A DNA stretch of 64,000 bases from Abscondita cerata (Eukaryota; Arthropoda; Insecta; Coleoptera; Lampyridae): NCBI GenBank assembly GCA_030710515.1, contig JALBCR010003346.1, positions 62,001 through 126,000 on the forward strand. Direction: 5' to 3'. The notes below the pieces were generated by a model, which saw nothing but the letters and a program-made list of their open reading frames with translations, did not search any database and was not told the origin of the DNA. Every line of letters begins with the position of its first letter. Position 1 is the first letter of the stretch. Below, piece by piece: positions 22,667-33,552 of the stretch. Made by a program: the position numbers and the translations under genes.

Positions 22667-23736
22667 ATGCCACCTCATCTCGGTGCTGATTTGAAAGCGC
22701 GGATTGTTTCGGAATTAGCGGCGGGCCGTAGCGTGCGTGAAATTTCACGTATGTTAGATATACCAAAAAGCACCGTAGGGCATTACCGAGTAAAATGGAA
22801 TCTAACCTAAAGTATCTACACGTGCTCAAGATCTCGAGTTGTTTCATTACGTAACAGAACAACCATTTGCTACATACTCCAGGGCTATAGCAGATACACA
22901 TTTTCCCGGATGCCGTATAACTGCACAAAAAAGATTAAAGGAGATGGGAATAAAGAAGTATAATGCTGCTGCGAAAGAAGTTCTCAGTGACGAAAATATG
23001 AGACGTCGTCTGGAATTTGCAAGGCGATATGTGAACGAACCTTTGGAATTTTGGAATCGAGTGATTTTTAGCGACGAAAAAACGTTCAATAGCCGCAACG
23101 ATGGACCACTAAAAGTTTTTAGAATGGAAGGAACTCGTTACGAAAATAATCACATATGTCCTAAAAACGAAGTGGTTATTTTTCTGTGAATGTGTGGGGT
23201 TGGGTTAGCGCGCGGGTCCAGGAGTTTGTTGGGCTATCGATGGACGTCTTGATTCTGCTGCGTATTTAGATATTTTGGAAACTATTATGAAACCTTCAGT
23301 CGAAGTGTTTTATCCAGACGAAGATTATATTTTCCAACAAGTAAGTATTCTTATTTCACTATACTTTCTCCAAAAATAGTTCGGGATCTGTTGAATTAAC
23401 ATTTTCATAATGTATTTTTGTTGTTAAAGGACAACGCCCCTATTCATACTTCGCGGGTTGTGCGCAATTGGATACGAGAAAATAACTTGAGCTGTTACCC
23501 TGGCCAGCAAAAGCCCAGATTTTAACATTATCGAAAATGTTTGGGCTCGAATACTTGCTGTTATCCGAAGACAACAAGGGCCAAATTTTATACCAGTAAA
23601 CCGTAATGCACTAATTGCAGCCATTGATACCGCATGGGAAACGATTAATATTAATTATATTGATACCTTGATAGCGTCAATGAGCAGACGCCTCCAAGAA
23701 TGTATCAATAATAATGGAGGTCACACCCATTATTGA
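22667..23736 (+). pseudogene. Tc1-like transposase (DD34E) with an intron, frameshifted
   Basis: Starts MPPHLGADLKARIVSEL with a Tc1 paired-type helix-turn-helix (VREISRMLDIPKSTVG). The first catalytic Asp is in VIFSDEKTF (about 23070). At 23341-23429 an 89-nt insert begins GTAAGT and ends TTAAAG; removing it puts the second Asp (DNAPIH) directly after IFQQ. The catalytic Glu is in IIENVWA, 34 residues after the second Asp, giving DD34E. The C-terminus is NNNGGHTHY. Frame changes near 22808, 23172 and 23510 break this copy. The intron at the catalytic DNAP motif is phase 0 and has normal sites. Function: cut-and-paste transposition at TA. Confidence 0.85.
23341..23429 (+). other. Intron in Tc1 transposase gene
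   Basis: 89 nt, donor CAA|GTAAGT, acceptor TTAAAG|GAC, phase 0, interrupts the FQQ/DNAP catalytic motif exactly. Confidence 0.75.
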
Positions 23737-24410
23737 TTTCTTATATTTATTTATATAGTAATACCTTTATTTAAAAAAAAAGTTTTCATTTAATTTTAAA
23801 CTATAACTTGGTATCTTAATTATAATTATGTAATAAATTCTTGTCAAAAACTAAATATATACGTTGACAATAAGAATTGCCTTAGTTTTTATTTTCACTT
23901 TTTATATTAACTACAGAAAAATGAAACGTCATAAAATATACATTTTGTAAGGACTAAATATTATGAATAGAGAGTTTAATGATTTTTTTAATAACTTACA
24001 ATAATTAGTAGGTTAGATTTATTTAAAAATAAGTAATAATCAGTCAACCCAAATAACCATGTTTAGTTTTTTGATTTAATTTAAAAGTTATTGCTTGTAG
24101 ACGTTTTTTAAATCAAAATTATTTCTAATTTTATTTTGTAAACATTTCCTAAACAAAATTTTGATTCGATAATTAATCGAGCTATGGTGTTTAATTAGCG
24201 ATACCTTCAAATATATTCTTTAAAGAAAAAATTAAGTAAGCAACGTAAATTACCTATTTTCTAAAACGTGCTTAGTGTAATGATTCATTCTACAGTCCTT
24301 CTATAAGATAACCCCTGCTGAGACTACCTGCTGTTAGAATTGTAAATGATACCCTTAAGCCCGCTTCACAATGTGCAAACTTTTGTTTACAGAAATTGTG
24401 GTTTCGAAGT
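23446..24410 (+). repeat. 0.96-kb inverted duplication, right arm
   Basis: Partner of 20401-21360. It contains the Tc1 transposase 3' exon and downstream sequence to ACCCTTAAGCCCGCTTCACA. A third copy of most of this unit is at 62665-63321. Confidence 0.85.
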
Positions 24411-24732
24411 TTTAAATTTCATGAGTGTACATATTTTGCACTTCCTATATTTAATGATTCATTTTACACCCGCTTCCGCAAGCGTAAAATGGCCCGTTTT
24501 TACTTTAAGGCCCGCATATATCGTTATTATCGAATTGATCCGAGAATTTACGATTAATCATAGACAAATTATTCTTAAAAAATCAAATTTTAATTAAATT
24601 GTAGAATTTAAATATAAAGCAAAATTTTCTTGTAGAACTGGAGTAAATATTACCTAACCTATAATTGTGAAAGGTTGTTTGTTTAATATTCAATTAATTG
24701 ATTACAATAATTACACGATAATTACAAACTTG
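24411..24732. repeat. Crypton-associated repeat module
   Basis: TTTTGCACTTCCTATATTTAAT and CCCGCTTCCGCAAGCGTAAAA (24432-24490), with a downstream ATTGATCCGAGAATTTAC block, recur at 25393-25560; part of the rest recurs at 27826-27990. No coding role supported. Confidence 0.55.
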
Positions 24733-25065
24733 CTAATATCTTATGTTATTTTTTACACATAAAGTTTTTTTCAGTATAGAATAAAATGACCAAAGTGTAG
24801 AAGACCTGGAAATTTCCGCAAAATACAATAAAAGCACATTTTCCAGGCAGTTTGTTGCTTTTTTAAGTCGACACCAATCTAAAAAGTAATCGTATGTCTT
24901 TTCACATATTTTTCTGGATTTAGCAAGTAACAAATCCGGAACTACGTTATCTGCTACCTCTTTAATACCGGGAGTATTAGAAAATTCTTCATCATCAATT
25001 TCCATGTTCACTGATTTTGGAAGTTTTTTTAAATGACGTTTAGGAATGCTGGTAAAGAAGAACAT
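24733..25065 (-). pseudogene. Crypton-like recombinase, N-terminal fragment (right copy)
   Basis: 110 codons starting MFFFTSIPKRHLKK. After an acidic leader comes KSRKICEKTYDYFLDWCRLK and VLLLYFAEISR ... STLWSFYSILKKTL, the layout of the N-terminal SAM-like DNA-binding domain of Crypton-type tyrosine recombinases. The frame then ends, so no catalytic domain follows. It is the inverted counterpart of 19797-20075 and keeps an open frame where that copy has a stop. Confidence 0.65.
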
Positions 25066-25189
25066 TTTATTCTTAATTCTTGTAAGCTACTTTAGAGGTC
25101 GCGACCAGTTTACGTTCGTAAATTTAAATTTTTAATTAATTTGTTGTTATTTTGAAGGTATTAATTAATTCGTTTAATTTTCTAAACTT

Positions 25190-25600
25190 ATTAGTACTGT
25201 TAATTTAAGGTTTTATTGTATTTTTTAAAATTAAACTAAAATATGTAATTAAAAAGTAAATCTGTTTCGACTTAGTATTACTAAGAAATGCAAAAAATTT
25301 GTATGTACCACAGGTTGTAAAGTACTTTTCAGCCCTAGCATGAAAATTGTTGCACGAGCCGTAGGTGTTACTTTACACCCTTGGTACATAAATAACTATT
25401 TTGCACTTCCTATATTTAATGATTTACTGTACACCCGCTTCCGCAAGCGTAAAATGACTCTTTTTCGCTCGATTTTTTTAAAGCTCGCATTTTTTACTTT
25501 ACGCACCGCATATATCGTTAATACCGAATTGATCCGAGAATTTACCATTACTCATAGACAAAACAATAATAAACGGTACGAAATTGGGTGTTTTCATTAA
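25190..25600. repeat. Crypton-associated terminal repeat module
   Basis: 25195-25320 matches the left arm of the 19.4-kb palindrome; 25375-25600 repeats 24420-24600 and parts of 20150-20390. These modules repeatedly flank the recombinase fragments and are probably terminal or subterminal parts of their parent element. Confidence 0.55.
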
Positions 25601-25764
25601 ATTTATATTTAAGAAAATATACTTCATTATTTAGTCATAAACGTAAAAGGAAACCCAAGTACCACAAAAACTATATAATGTGCTCAGAATTCAATATTTT
25701 TATTTTAAAAATATCCAAAACACCGTCTTTTAAAATCATTCTTTAAACGCGTTCACATTGGTTG

Positions 25765-25830
25765 TGACGTCAACACTCGTATAAATGGTGGTTTATTTAA
25801 GTTTTACGCCTGATACAGTGGTCATCTCAG
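25765..25830 (+). promoter_or_regulatory. Core promoter with perfect CRE and TATA box
   Basis: A palindromic CREB/ATF site TGACGTCA (25765-25772) lies 7 bp before TATAAAT (25780-25786). Initiator-like ACAGTG (25815-25820) and TCAG (25827-25830) follow at 35-50 bp. An ATG with an exon-like frame starts at 25869. The arrangement is typical of a cAMP-responsive TATA promoter; activity is inference. Confidence 0.45.
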
Positions 25831-25868
25831 CTTTCATTTGTGTTTGTTGGAATTAAAAGCGACTGTTT

Positions 25869-25960
25869 ATGACATCGGAAGGCTTGTTCGAACAACCTGC
25901 CGTCTATACTATGTTTATGGTGATGGACTTTATTAAGAATGCAAACGATTCAATTCCGCA
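25869..25960 (+). CDS. Candidate first coding exon of an unidentified host gene
   Basis: ATG at 25869 opens 30 codons starting MTSEGLFEQPAVYTMFM, then DFIKNANDSIP plus two bases, ending at CCGCA|GTAAGTAA (25960/25961), a strong donor. The first in-frame stop is the TAA within the donor, consistent with an exon reading into an intron. It follows a CRE/TATA promoter by about 40-90 bp. No family recognised. The second Tc1 element lies in what would be the first intron. The next exon was not identified. Confidence 0.45.
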
Positions 25961-26131
25961 GTAAGTAATACCATTGTAAAACATATTCACATTAGGTGTA
26001 GACACATATGTCATTTCAAAATGAATTTGTGCTTCATATTACTATAGGGCGCCTTTTAGTTAATTGACAATGAAGAATATATTCATACATCAAAACAACA
26101 ATATTGGGAGTAAAGGTACTCGTATAATGTA

Positions 26132-27535
26132 TACTAAGTGACATAGAAAGAAGAACACCCAGTAATAATGAATATTTTGTAAATTTTTTTGGGAATATAT
26201 TTGTTTATATTAAGATAAAAACGATCAGTTTTTCAGTCATATTGCCCTAGCGGTTGTTTTGTTAACCTCATTCAAAAACACTTACGATTAAGTAGCCCTA
26301 AAACAATGAATTAAGCATTTGTAAGTACAGTTGTCATTTAAGCGATTTAAATTGCATTTCAAAGAGCTTCTTTAATTCAATTCACAATGCCTCCAGTGCG
26401 AAGACGCCATAATTTTCGGCAATTAAGCGAGTTTGATAGGGGTAGAATTGTGGGATTGCGTGAGGCTGGTTTGTCTATATATAGCCGCTAGAACGCAACG
26501 GAGTTTAAACACTGTGGCAGTCTGTGTTCGGGCATGGAACCAAGAGGGCCGTACACGAAGAGCGAGAGGTACAGAACGTCGTCGAAGAACCACAGAACGC
26601 GAAGATCGCCGTCTTAGACTATTGGCTTTACGGGACCGCTTCTCTTCTACACGGGCGATTGCGGACCAGTGGTTTGAAGAACATGGAAGACCGATTGAGA
26701 TGCGAACCGTTTATAGACGGATAAGAACCTTTGCGCTCATTTCATACCGTACCACTGACTCCAGAGCATCGACGTTATCGTCTAGCGTGGTGTAGAGAAC
26801 GGGCAAATTGCGACCAAGAATGGAATTCAATTGTCTTTAGTGATGAATCCAGATTCTGTTTGGGTATGCATGACGGTCGTGCAAGGGTGAGAAGACGGCG
26901 CGGTGAAAGACAAGATCCCCAATTTTCTGTAAATAGGCATGTGCACATTGGAGTTATGGTATGGGGAGCTATTGCTATTGGAAGTAGGTCACCTTTGGTC
27001 TTTATTAGAGGTAACATGACCGCTGCAAGTTACATCCAGGAGGTCGTAGACCCCATATTGTACCTTATGTTCAGACCATCCCCAACAGCACATTCCAACA
27101 AGACAACGCACGACCTCATGTTGCTAGGGTTTCTTTGGCTCATTTTGAGGCCAATCAAATTGCTTTGTTGCCTTGGCCACCAAGATTTCCCGATCTTTTG
27201 CCCATCGAGCACGTCTGGGATATTATGGGAAGAAGATTAGTCAATTTACCTCACCCTGCACTCTAGCGGCTTTGCAGCATCAGTTACAGATAGCATGGGA
27301 TGAGATACCTCAAGAAGAAATCGATCACCTCATTAGAAGTATGCCCAGACGTGTTAATGAGTGCACAAGACATCGTGGTGGAGCAACACATTATTAAGTT
27401 TTTTGAAGAAGTTAACAGTTTAATTTTTATCAAAGTGTGATCGTTTACTAATCTAATTCGTATACACTAGTATACTAAAAATTGTTCAAATAAATTCATT
27501 ATTACTGGGTGTTCTTCTTTCTATGTCACTTAGTA
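26132..27535 (+). mobile_element. Tc1-like transposon (Tc1 no. 2), ~1.4 kb
   Basis: Ends 26132-26173 and about 27494-27535 are inverted copies (TACTAAGTGACATAGAAAG ... with ACACCCAGTAATAATGAAT) and TA lies outside both. The full length, TIR length and internal transposase fit Tc1. The copy is inactive because of frameshifts. Confidence 0.88.
26387..27397 (+). pseudogene. Tc1-like transposase (DD34E), frameshifted
   Basis: Starts MPPVRRRHNFRQLSEFDRGR with the N-terminal helix-turn-helix. The frame shifts near 26480 (after GLSI), near 26730 and near 27068. The first Asp is in IVFSDESRF (about 26833), the second in FQQDNARPH in an alternate frame near 27100, and the Glu in DLLPIEHVWD near 27205, matching DD34E. 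The C-terminus is RHRGGATHY. A different family from the 22.7-kb Tc1 by sequence, though the leaders share a motif. Confidence 0.85.
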
Positions 27536-27825
27536 TATTTTTATTAACTTACAATGTTTTTTATACATTACACTCGACACAACATAAAAAACACTTTCAC
27601 CTGTATAACAACACTAAGTACAAACGTAAAAACACCACTAATTCATGTTATTAATACAAGGAATGACGTCACGATACAGACGACCTTCTATTGAACTATT
27701 TCGGCGCCAATTTTCAGTGTTTGAAATAAATACACACTTAAAAAGTACACAGCAATTTAAAAAAAATTACAACTGGCGAACGTCTTTTATATATTTTACA
27801 TATTTTATAAAAAGTTGGAAAATTC

Positions 27826-27990
27826 CGAATTATGCATGACAAGTGACATGAGAATCACCACAAATTATTCTTAAAAAATCAAATTTTTTTCAGAAAATAT
27901 ATAAATTAAATTGTAGAATCTAAATCTAAAGCAAAATTTCCTAGAAGTGTAGAACTGGAGTAAATCTTAACTAACCTACAATCACAGATT
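27826..27990. repeat. Crypton-associated repeat module
   Basis: Matches the complement of 20040-20165 and also 24560-24650 (ACAAATTATTCTTAAAAAATC ... GTAGAACTGGAGTAAAT). Confidence 0.55.
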
Positions 27991-28017
27991 ATTTTTCTGT
28001 GCTACAATTGTGAATAG

Positions 28018-28516
28018 TTATTTTTCCACGACATACTTAGAAAACGGACGTTTCTTTTCTACAAATAGTGAGGAAAATTTGTTTTTCCTCACTAGCGATG
28101 AAAATAGTGCAGTGTTACAAAAATGCCTCTTTAAAAAATGTAAGAATATGTTATTAGAACTATATGCGCCTAGTAGTTAGTTAAACAATTTAATTTAGTA
28201 TTCAATAAGGTTTGTTTAATTTAATATCTTATATTTCGACTCTTAAAAATTGCTATCCTACATTTATTGGTTAGAATTATGCGACTGGGCTGTGACAGAT
28301 TGAGATCCACGCCGATACTACAAAATACTGTAGCGAGATTATTGGTTACGTTTACAATATTACTTCTTTCGTTAGGTTGTTTTTTTGGGGAATGTCGTGG
28401 AAAAAATGTTGTGTCTAACACATGAGGAAAGCCTTTTTCCACTCTCACTCTAATGCCTCCCTCGCTACGCTCGTGAGGCAACTCGAGCTCAAGTGAGAGT
28501 GGAAAAAGGCTTTCCT
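28018..28516. repeat. Hairpin-rich repeat block
   Basis: TTTTTCCACGACAT (28021-28034) and ATGTCGTGGAAAAA (28392-28405) form an inverted pair. Inside, 28067-28093 is a hairpin with a perfect ~10-bp stem (GTGAGGAAAA ... TTTTCCTCAC). Next to it, 28425-28449 and 28492-28516 form a perfect 25-bp stem (AGGAAAGCCTTTTTCCACTC ...) with a loop containing the smaller palindrome GCCTCCCTCGCTACGCTCGTGAGGC-like segment split over 28455-28479. This is probably a non-autonomous DNA element; no gene inside. Confidence 0.65.
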
Positions 28517-28519
28517 GAA

Positions 28520-29680
28520 TAAAAAAATACGAAAATATGAAATTTATTGAACATCAAAATTTCTCTCTCAAAATCGGCACATGGGCATAAAATCTGATTA
28601 GCATCATAATTTCCTAGTAACATTTTTCGAAATTTTAACAAATTGATCTATTTTTATGACATTTTTTTCCAAAATTACGAACTTGACAATTGACAGATGT
28701 TACCTGTCAACTTTGACTTGGCGCATTTTAAGTTATTTCAGAAGCAGAAGTGATTGCCCCCCAAAGTTTTTTTTAACTACAATAATAAAAAAAATTGCCA
28801 TATGGTTCCAACTTTATGGCGGACACTGTATAACTTTACAGATCGACTTTATTTAAATAACTTAAAGATATCGTATACGACATCAAATGTAGATTTTGTG
28901 TTCTTTTAATACGTTTAGATATTGAAATTTCACCATCATTTCTTTAATATTAAAAAAGCAAATATCTATTGTCGATTGACCACAATTAAATATGTTAGTT
29001 TGTAAGTTTATATTTTAAACCTGTTTTCTTTATAAACAAACGTTTATTGGTGATTGTGTAATGTTATAAATTATTTTGTCGGTGAATTGTCTAGACGTCC
29101 AAGTTCACCAACAGTAATTCTTACGGATTGCTTATTGCTTTTAAAGACGTATTTGCGCCTAACATAACTATTAATGATTTCTTTTCTGAATGCTAAAGTT
29201 AATTGTATTATCTATTTACGTAATTATACAAGATTGTGTTGTTGGTTGATGTAACTCAATCGAATAAATTACATTTTAAGGTCCTTTCTGACTATTCTTA
29301 AAAACGATTCAAATAAAATTGCCTAAGATCCCTCTCTGACAAATTGCTCTAGCCGTCGCACTGTTCCTACTGGAGTGTACAATGTATCAACCCACCTAAC
29401 ACCTAATTGACTTTATTTGAATGGTGCCGTGTTCTGACTTCTGAATGATCTTTGTATTTTGTGTAATTACTAGTAACCAAACCCATTTGAAAATGGGCCT
29501 AATCTAAACAAACCTGAAATTAAAAACGAGAGGTCACTACTCCAGGTCAGAGGTCAAAGGTCAGGTCAACTTGGATCCCGCCTAAGATCAGCGCCTGGAC
29601 CTTGAACAATTTGACGTATTGATCTCCGAAATTACAGATTTCCATATCCCCTCTCAAATATGGCGGTACCAAGTGACAAT
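28520..29680. other. No gene recognised
   Basis: A+T-rich. A GGTCAGAGGTCAAAGGTCAGGTCA string at 29545-29568 holds AGGTCA half-sites (see findings). Nothing else supported. Confidence 0.4.
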
Positions 29681-29682
29681 CA

Positions 29683-30209
29683 GCTGTTTGGTGGGTAATC
29701 TGAGTATTGTATGCTATATGGAAATAAGTAAAAAATTGTTTTAATTTTATAAAATTAAGATTTAAATCTAATCTAAATCCTCTAGTTTTTTGAATTTAAT
29801 TTCTTTTACCCATTTGCATTCTACCTGAGCAAATGCCTCCATGCTCTTGTGTGCTCGCAATTCATTTTGCGTGAAAGGACTTACTCAAAATAGTAAATAG
29901 TCCATAATGATTTGCGAACTGACAGCAGGAATATCAATTCCTTTGTCATAAACAGTTATAGTGTATGGATCCACATTTCCAATATTACTTATTTTTTCTT
30001 CATATCGTTTCCTATTTTCCATAGTCAGCTGCAAGGCATAGTCACTTAAACCCATATTCAACACTTTCGTTCGGTTTTACAGTCTCACTAGTTAATTCTT
30101 AGATTTTCAGTAAGCATAAACACAATTTTATTGAAATTAACCACAGGAATATCACTTATTTGCGCTAGTAGACACAAGCGAACTTGTTTGTTTACCCACC
30201 AAACAGATG
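29683..30209. repeat. Inverted repeat pair around a gene fragment
   Basis: CTGTTTGGTGGGTAA (29685-29699) and TTACCCACCAAACAG (30193-30207) are perfect inverted copies about 500 bp apart, enclosing the frame at 29768-30055. They could be TIRs of a small element or chance-conserved flanks. Confidence 0.5.
29768..30055 (-). pseudogene. N-terminal fragment, YqaJ/SWIM-associated protein family
   Basis: 95 codons with one internal TGA (codon 57). It starts MGLSDYALQLTMENRKRYEEK, then GNVDPYTI and IIMDYLLF, the stop, and SPFTQNELRAHKSMEAFAQ ending VKEIKFKKLED. The order (basic helix, NVDPY, dI-x-YLLF, SPYT-x-x-ELKAYKSLEAY, W-V-x-x-V) is what I know from the N-terminal part of multicopy insect proteins that continue into a SWIM zinc finger and a YqaJ-like recombinase/nuclease domain. 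Here those domains are absent. The assignment rests on memory of the family and is moderate. Confidence 0.5.
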
Positions 30210-30216
30210 ATTTCAG

Positions 30217-30455
30217 CTAGATACGGCGTTTAAAAAATAAAGGAATAAAACTACACAAATTTTAGCGAATTAACACCTCTTATAAACACTTTCTTTTGAT
30301 TATTTTTAGTACTGCAAACTACTACTGAAGATTTTATTTATTTAACAATTTTGTTGGTACTTATAGCTAGATACGGTGTTTAAAAAATAAAGAAATAAAT
30401 TTACATAAATTTTAGCAAATTAACCTCTTTTAATTATTTTTAGTACTGCAAACCT
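30217..30455 (+). repeat. Two-copy direct tandem repeat, ~147-bp period
   Basis: AGCTAGATACGGCGTTTAAAA (30217) recurs as AGCTAGATACGGTGTTTAAAA (30365); each copy continues into TTTTAGTACTGCAAAC. The second copy has a small internal deletion. Confidence 0.75.
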
Positions 30456-33400
30456 TTGAATCGTGTAATGTTTGCGGTTCGTGACAACTATGTGTTGCAT
30501 TGATTAAACACCTTTTTTTTTATAATTGAATTCATTCCAAATTTATTTTTTGAACTCCAAATTTACTTTGTATATGATATTCAGTGGCGCCTCAACAATG
30601 AATATTCTAGCTTTAGTTGATTTACTACTAATCAATAGGTATAACATCACACCGTTCTCAATAATTCTGCTACCGGATGTATTTTAAATTAAAGCAATTA
30701 AGTTTTTTTTAAGTTGAAGAGCGGGTAACTTAATGTAGTGATGTCAATTATGATTTGCAGTTTAGATTTTGAAGATTTACCGCCGCCACTGTACGCTTTT
30801 AAAGGTCAGAATAATTTACAGTCGTCGATGAATAGAGAATTTTTGATCAAATTGCATAAGTGTTCTATTCAGATGTCTGTTTTTTATTTATGATGAACAC
30901 TCAACTAATGATCATACAAACATTGTTAAAAAAAGTCTTTTGAAGATAATGTCATTGTCAATAATGGAATTGTAAGTAATAAATCATCAAAAATAAGTAG
31001 TATGATAAGATGGCATAATGGCAACGGAATAACCCCTTGAAAACTTGCTAAGCAGTTGTTGACCCCAAGAGTGCAGTTACTACCGCTTTTAACAAAATAT
31101 TTGGTAATTTAAAAGTTAAAATATACTAAAGACCAAATTAAGCTTTCAGTTAAGATTAAAATAGGAGAAATCAGCGTTATTCGGACTAAATTTACATGTT
31201 CTTGGGGAAATTTTTGATGTTTTAATAAAGAGTCTCGGTAACCATGAGATAGAAAAAATTAAAAGAATCACAAGAACGTCTCAGAAAGGAAAGCAATTAG
31301 CACTCAAATATTATTAACTGAAAAAAACACTAGTTCGCAACATTTATGATTGTTAATGATGCGTAATGAATGTGAATGATTTTAATTTATTAAAAGAGCA
31401 ATAAATAATCACCAATCGTTCATCAAATACCTCAAGAGCTAGAAGCTTCACTTCAACAAATAGTGTTTTTTAGCAATTATTATATCTTGTCGTTACATTG
31501 CATAGGATATTTACGATTTGCATATCGCCCTCTCTAACTCAGATCCTTGGAACTTTCTTCTCAGTCTCGTTTTCAAGTATATGCGGAAAACGATGTTTAC
31601 ATCTTTAGGTACTTTTCTGAGAAGAGTTCAGTGACGTAAAATGTTTAAAAAATTTAAATGTACAGGTACGACACAAAATTATATTTTCTATATGAAACTC
31701 ATTTCCTATTTCAATAATAAATACAGAGCTATTGATAAGAGACTGGTAAGACGTCGTTATGGTTTGGTTCTATAATGAAAGTCTACTGCACCCGTAGTTT
31801 ACGGCAGTTTACGAATATTTATTGTGAGAACATTATAGAGATAGACATCAACCATTTTCGCTTAATAAGCATGCGCACGATACGTTGAAATACTGTAGCT
31901 AACACTGGTGATTTTTGTAGACTTGCGTTCGAGCTACCCTACACTGATGAACCTTAAATAACACGAAACACGCGCATGTAGGTGCCGTTCGTAATTCTGC
32001 ACTGGTTACTGTTATATTCGGTTGGCAAGTATTTAAAATTTTGCTTTAAAAATGTGCTTAGCTTTTTCGCAATGTTGAAAGTTCATAGCCGGTATTACCG
32101 ATTTCTACAAATATTACATTTTGATGAATTTTACATTTTAATATGTACATTATTTATACGAATGCGAATGCGGTAGTGTGTCCAATAGGTTCCGATGAAC
32201 TTAGAACTTAATCCTGCGTGTTACGCGATATACTTGATATTGGCTTGAATCGAATCTCATCTAAACTCAACTGATTCGTGTGTGCCGTGCAGCTTTACTT
32301 ATACGCTGTTAACTATGTAGTGCTGACGCGACGAGGTAATTGTGCTTCCTCATTGTCAGCAAATTGTATTTTTTATGCGATTGTCATAAAGTTTGTTAGT
32401 GACAACCCCATACATCCATAAGGCGGTAAGACTAAATTAGTATATATACATGCAAAAGCACCATTTCGGAGTTTTGCATTTCGAAAGTTTTACTCTGTGC
32501 GCCTGCGAGTTAGATAGCCGGATTGACGCCCACGTACCGCTGGCTACCTAGCTCCCAGACACAACAACATCAAACGATCTCCACGTTGCTATTGTGGTAC
32601 TGTGAAATACTGTAGCTGCGTCAGGCTCTTAACAAAGCGATACAACCCTGCGTTTTCTCTAACGAGAAGAGTAGGGATAAAATTTATCTGAGTATTTTGA
32701 TTTGGAATATGCAACGGAGAAAGATTTGCCACGAGAGAGCCGAACACGCTTCGTGACTGTACTGGCGCAACCAGGTCTACAAATAGTAATCACTTTGAGC
32801 ATATTATATAATGTTTACATCTACAAAATCTGTTGTACGTTGAATTGTTTTCTTCGTATGTGATATATTTTGTTTGACAAAATCATTATGTACTACCAGC
32901 ATAGCATAGCTTATGCTACCAGTTTTCGGTTTACTGTAAGTAAAACATATTCCAATGTTCTGAGCTTGGGGGCTAGGCTGCTATCTGTTGTGGGCGTCAA
33001 TTTCGCTGCCTTATTCGTAGGCTTGTAAAGCAATACTTTTAAGTGGCGTAAGAGGCAATAATACACCACTAAAATGTCATTTCTGGAACAGTATGAGTGA
33101 GAAAGTTGAAGCAACAACGTGAATGAACGTATTCGAATTCATATTTTATGTTTAAACCTAACCTTTAGTATGGGATAGATGAAGTATGGAATGTGGAATT
33201 GCTACCATGAATTTTTGAACTTCTTTACATTATATTTTTTAGGTTACAATATTTACATAATTTTGTCAAAGTTGATCCATTTATTTAAAACGAATTAATG
33301 TTCAATTAAATTTATTCCACTCCACGTTTCGGCACATAAGTAATAAGTATTTGAGAAATTCATAATTTAAATTTTTTTGATGTTTATAAACCTTGATCTT

Positions 33401-33490
33401 GACAACAAATAAAAAAACATACCGTTTGGCATTTGACTTTTTGTTTGTAATGTAATATTTTGTTGTTAAATTTGTAATGAGTGAAATAAT
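30456..33490. other. Long non-coding stretch
   Basis: No frame with recognisable content on either strand. A GC-richer patch lies at 32500-32780. No tRNA-like A/B box pair, MITE ends or repeats were recognised. It may be intron or intergenic DNA. Confidence 0.4.
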
Positions 33491-33501
33491 AAAAAAAACA
33501 C

Positions 33502-33540
33502 TATAAATGGCTCAGTCGGCCTCAGTGTTTTCTTCTCAGA
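33502..33540 (+). promoter_or_regulatory. Possible TATA/initiator promoter
   Basis: TATAAAT (33502-33508) is followed by TCAGT (33522-33526) and CTCAGAG (33536-33542). An ATG follows at 33553. The TATA to initiator spacing is not ideal, so weak. Confidence 0.3.
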
Positions 33541-33552
33541 GGAATTTTAAAT

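Noticed and set aside
24346..25600. Frames sharing ELIREFTI-type peptides
   Set aside because: They are translations of the repeated non-coding Crypton-associated module.
32480..32780. GC-richer patch, considered as promoter, exon or tRNA
   Set aside because: No consistent frame, splice sites or RNA fold seen.
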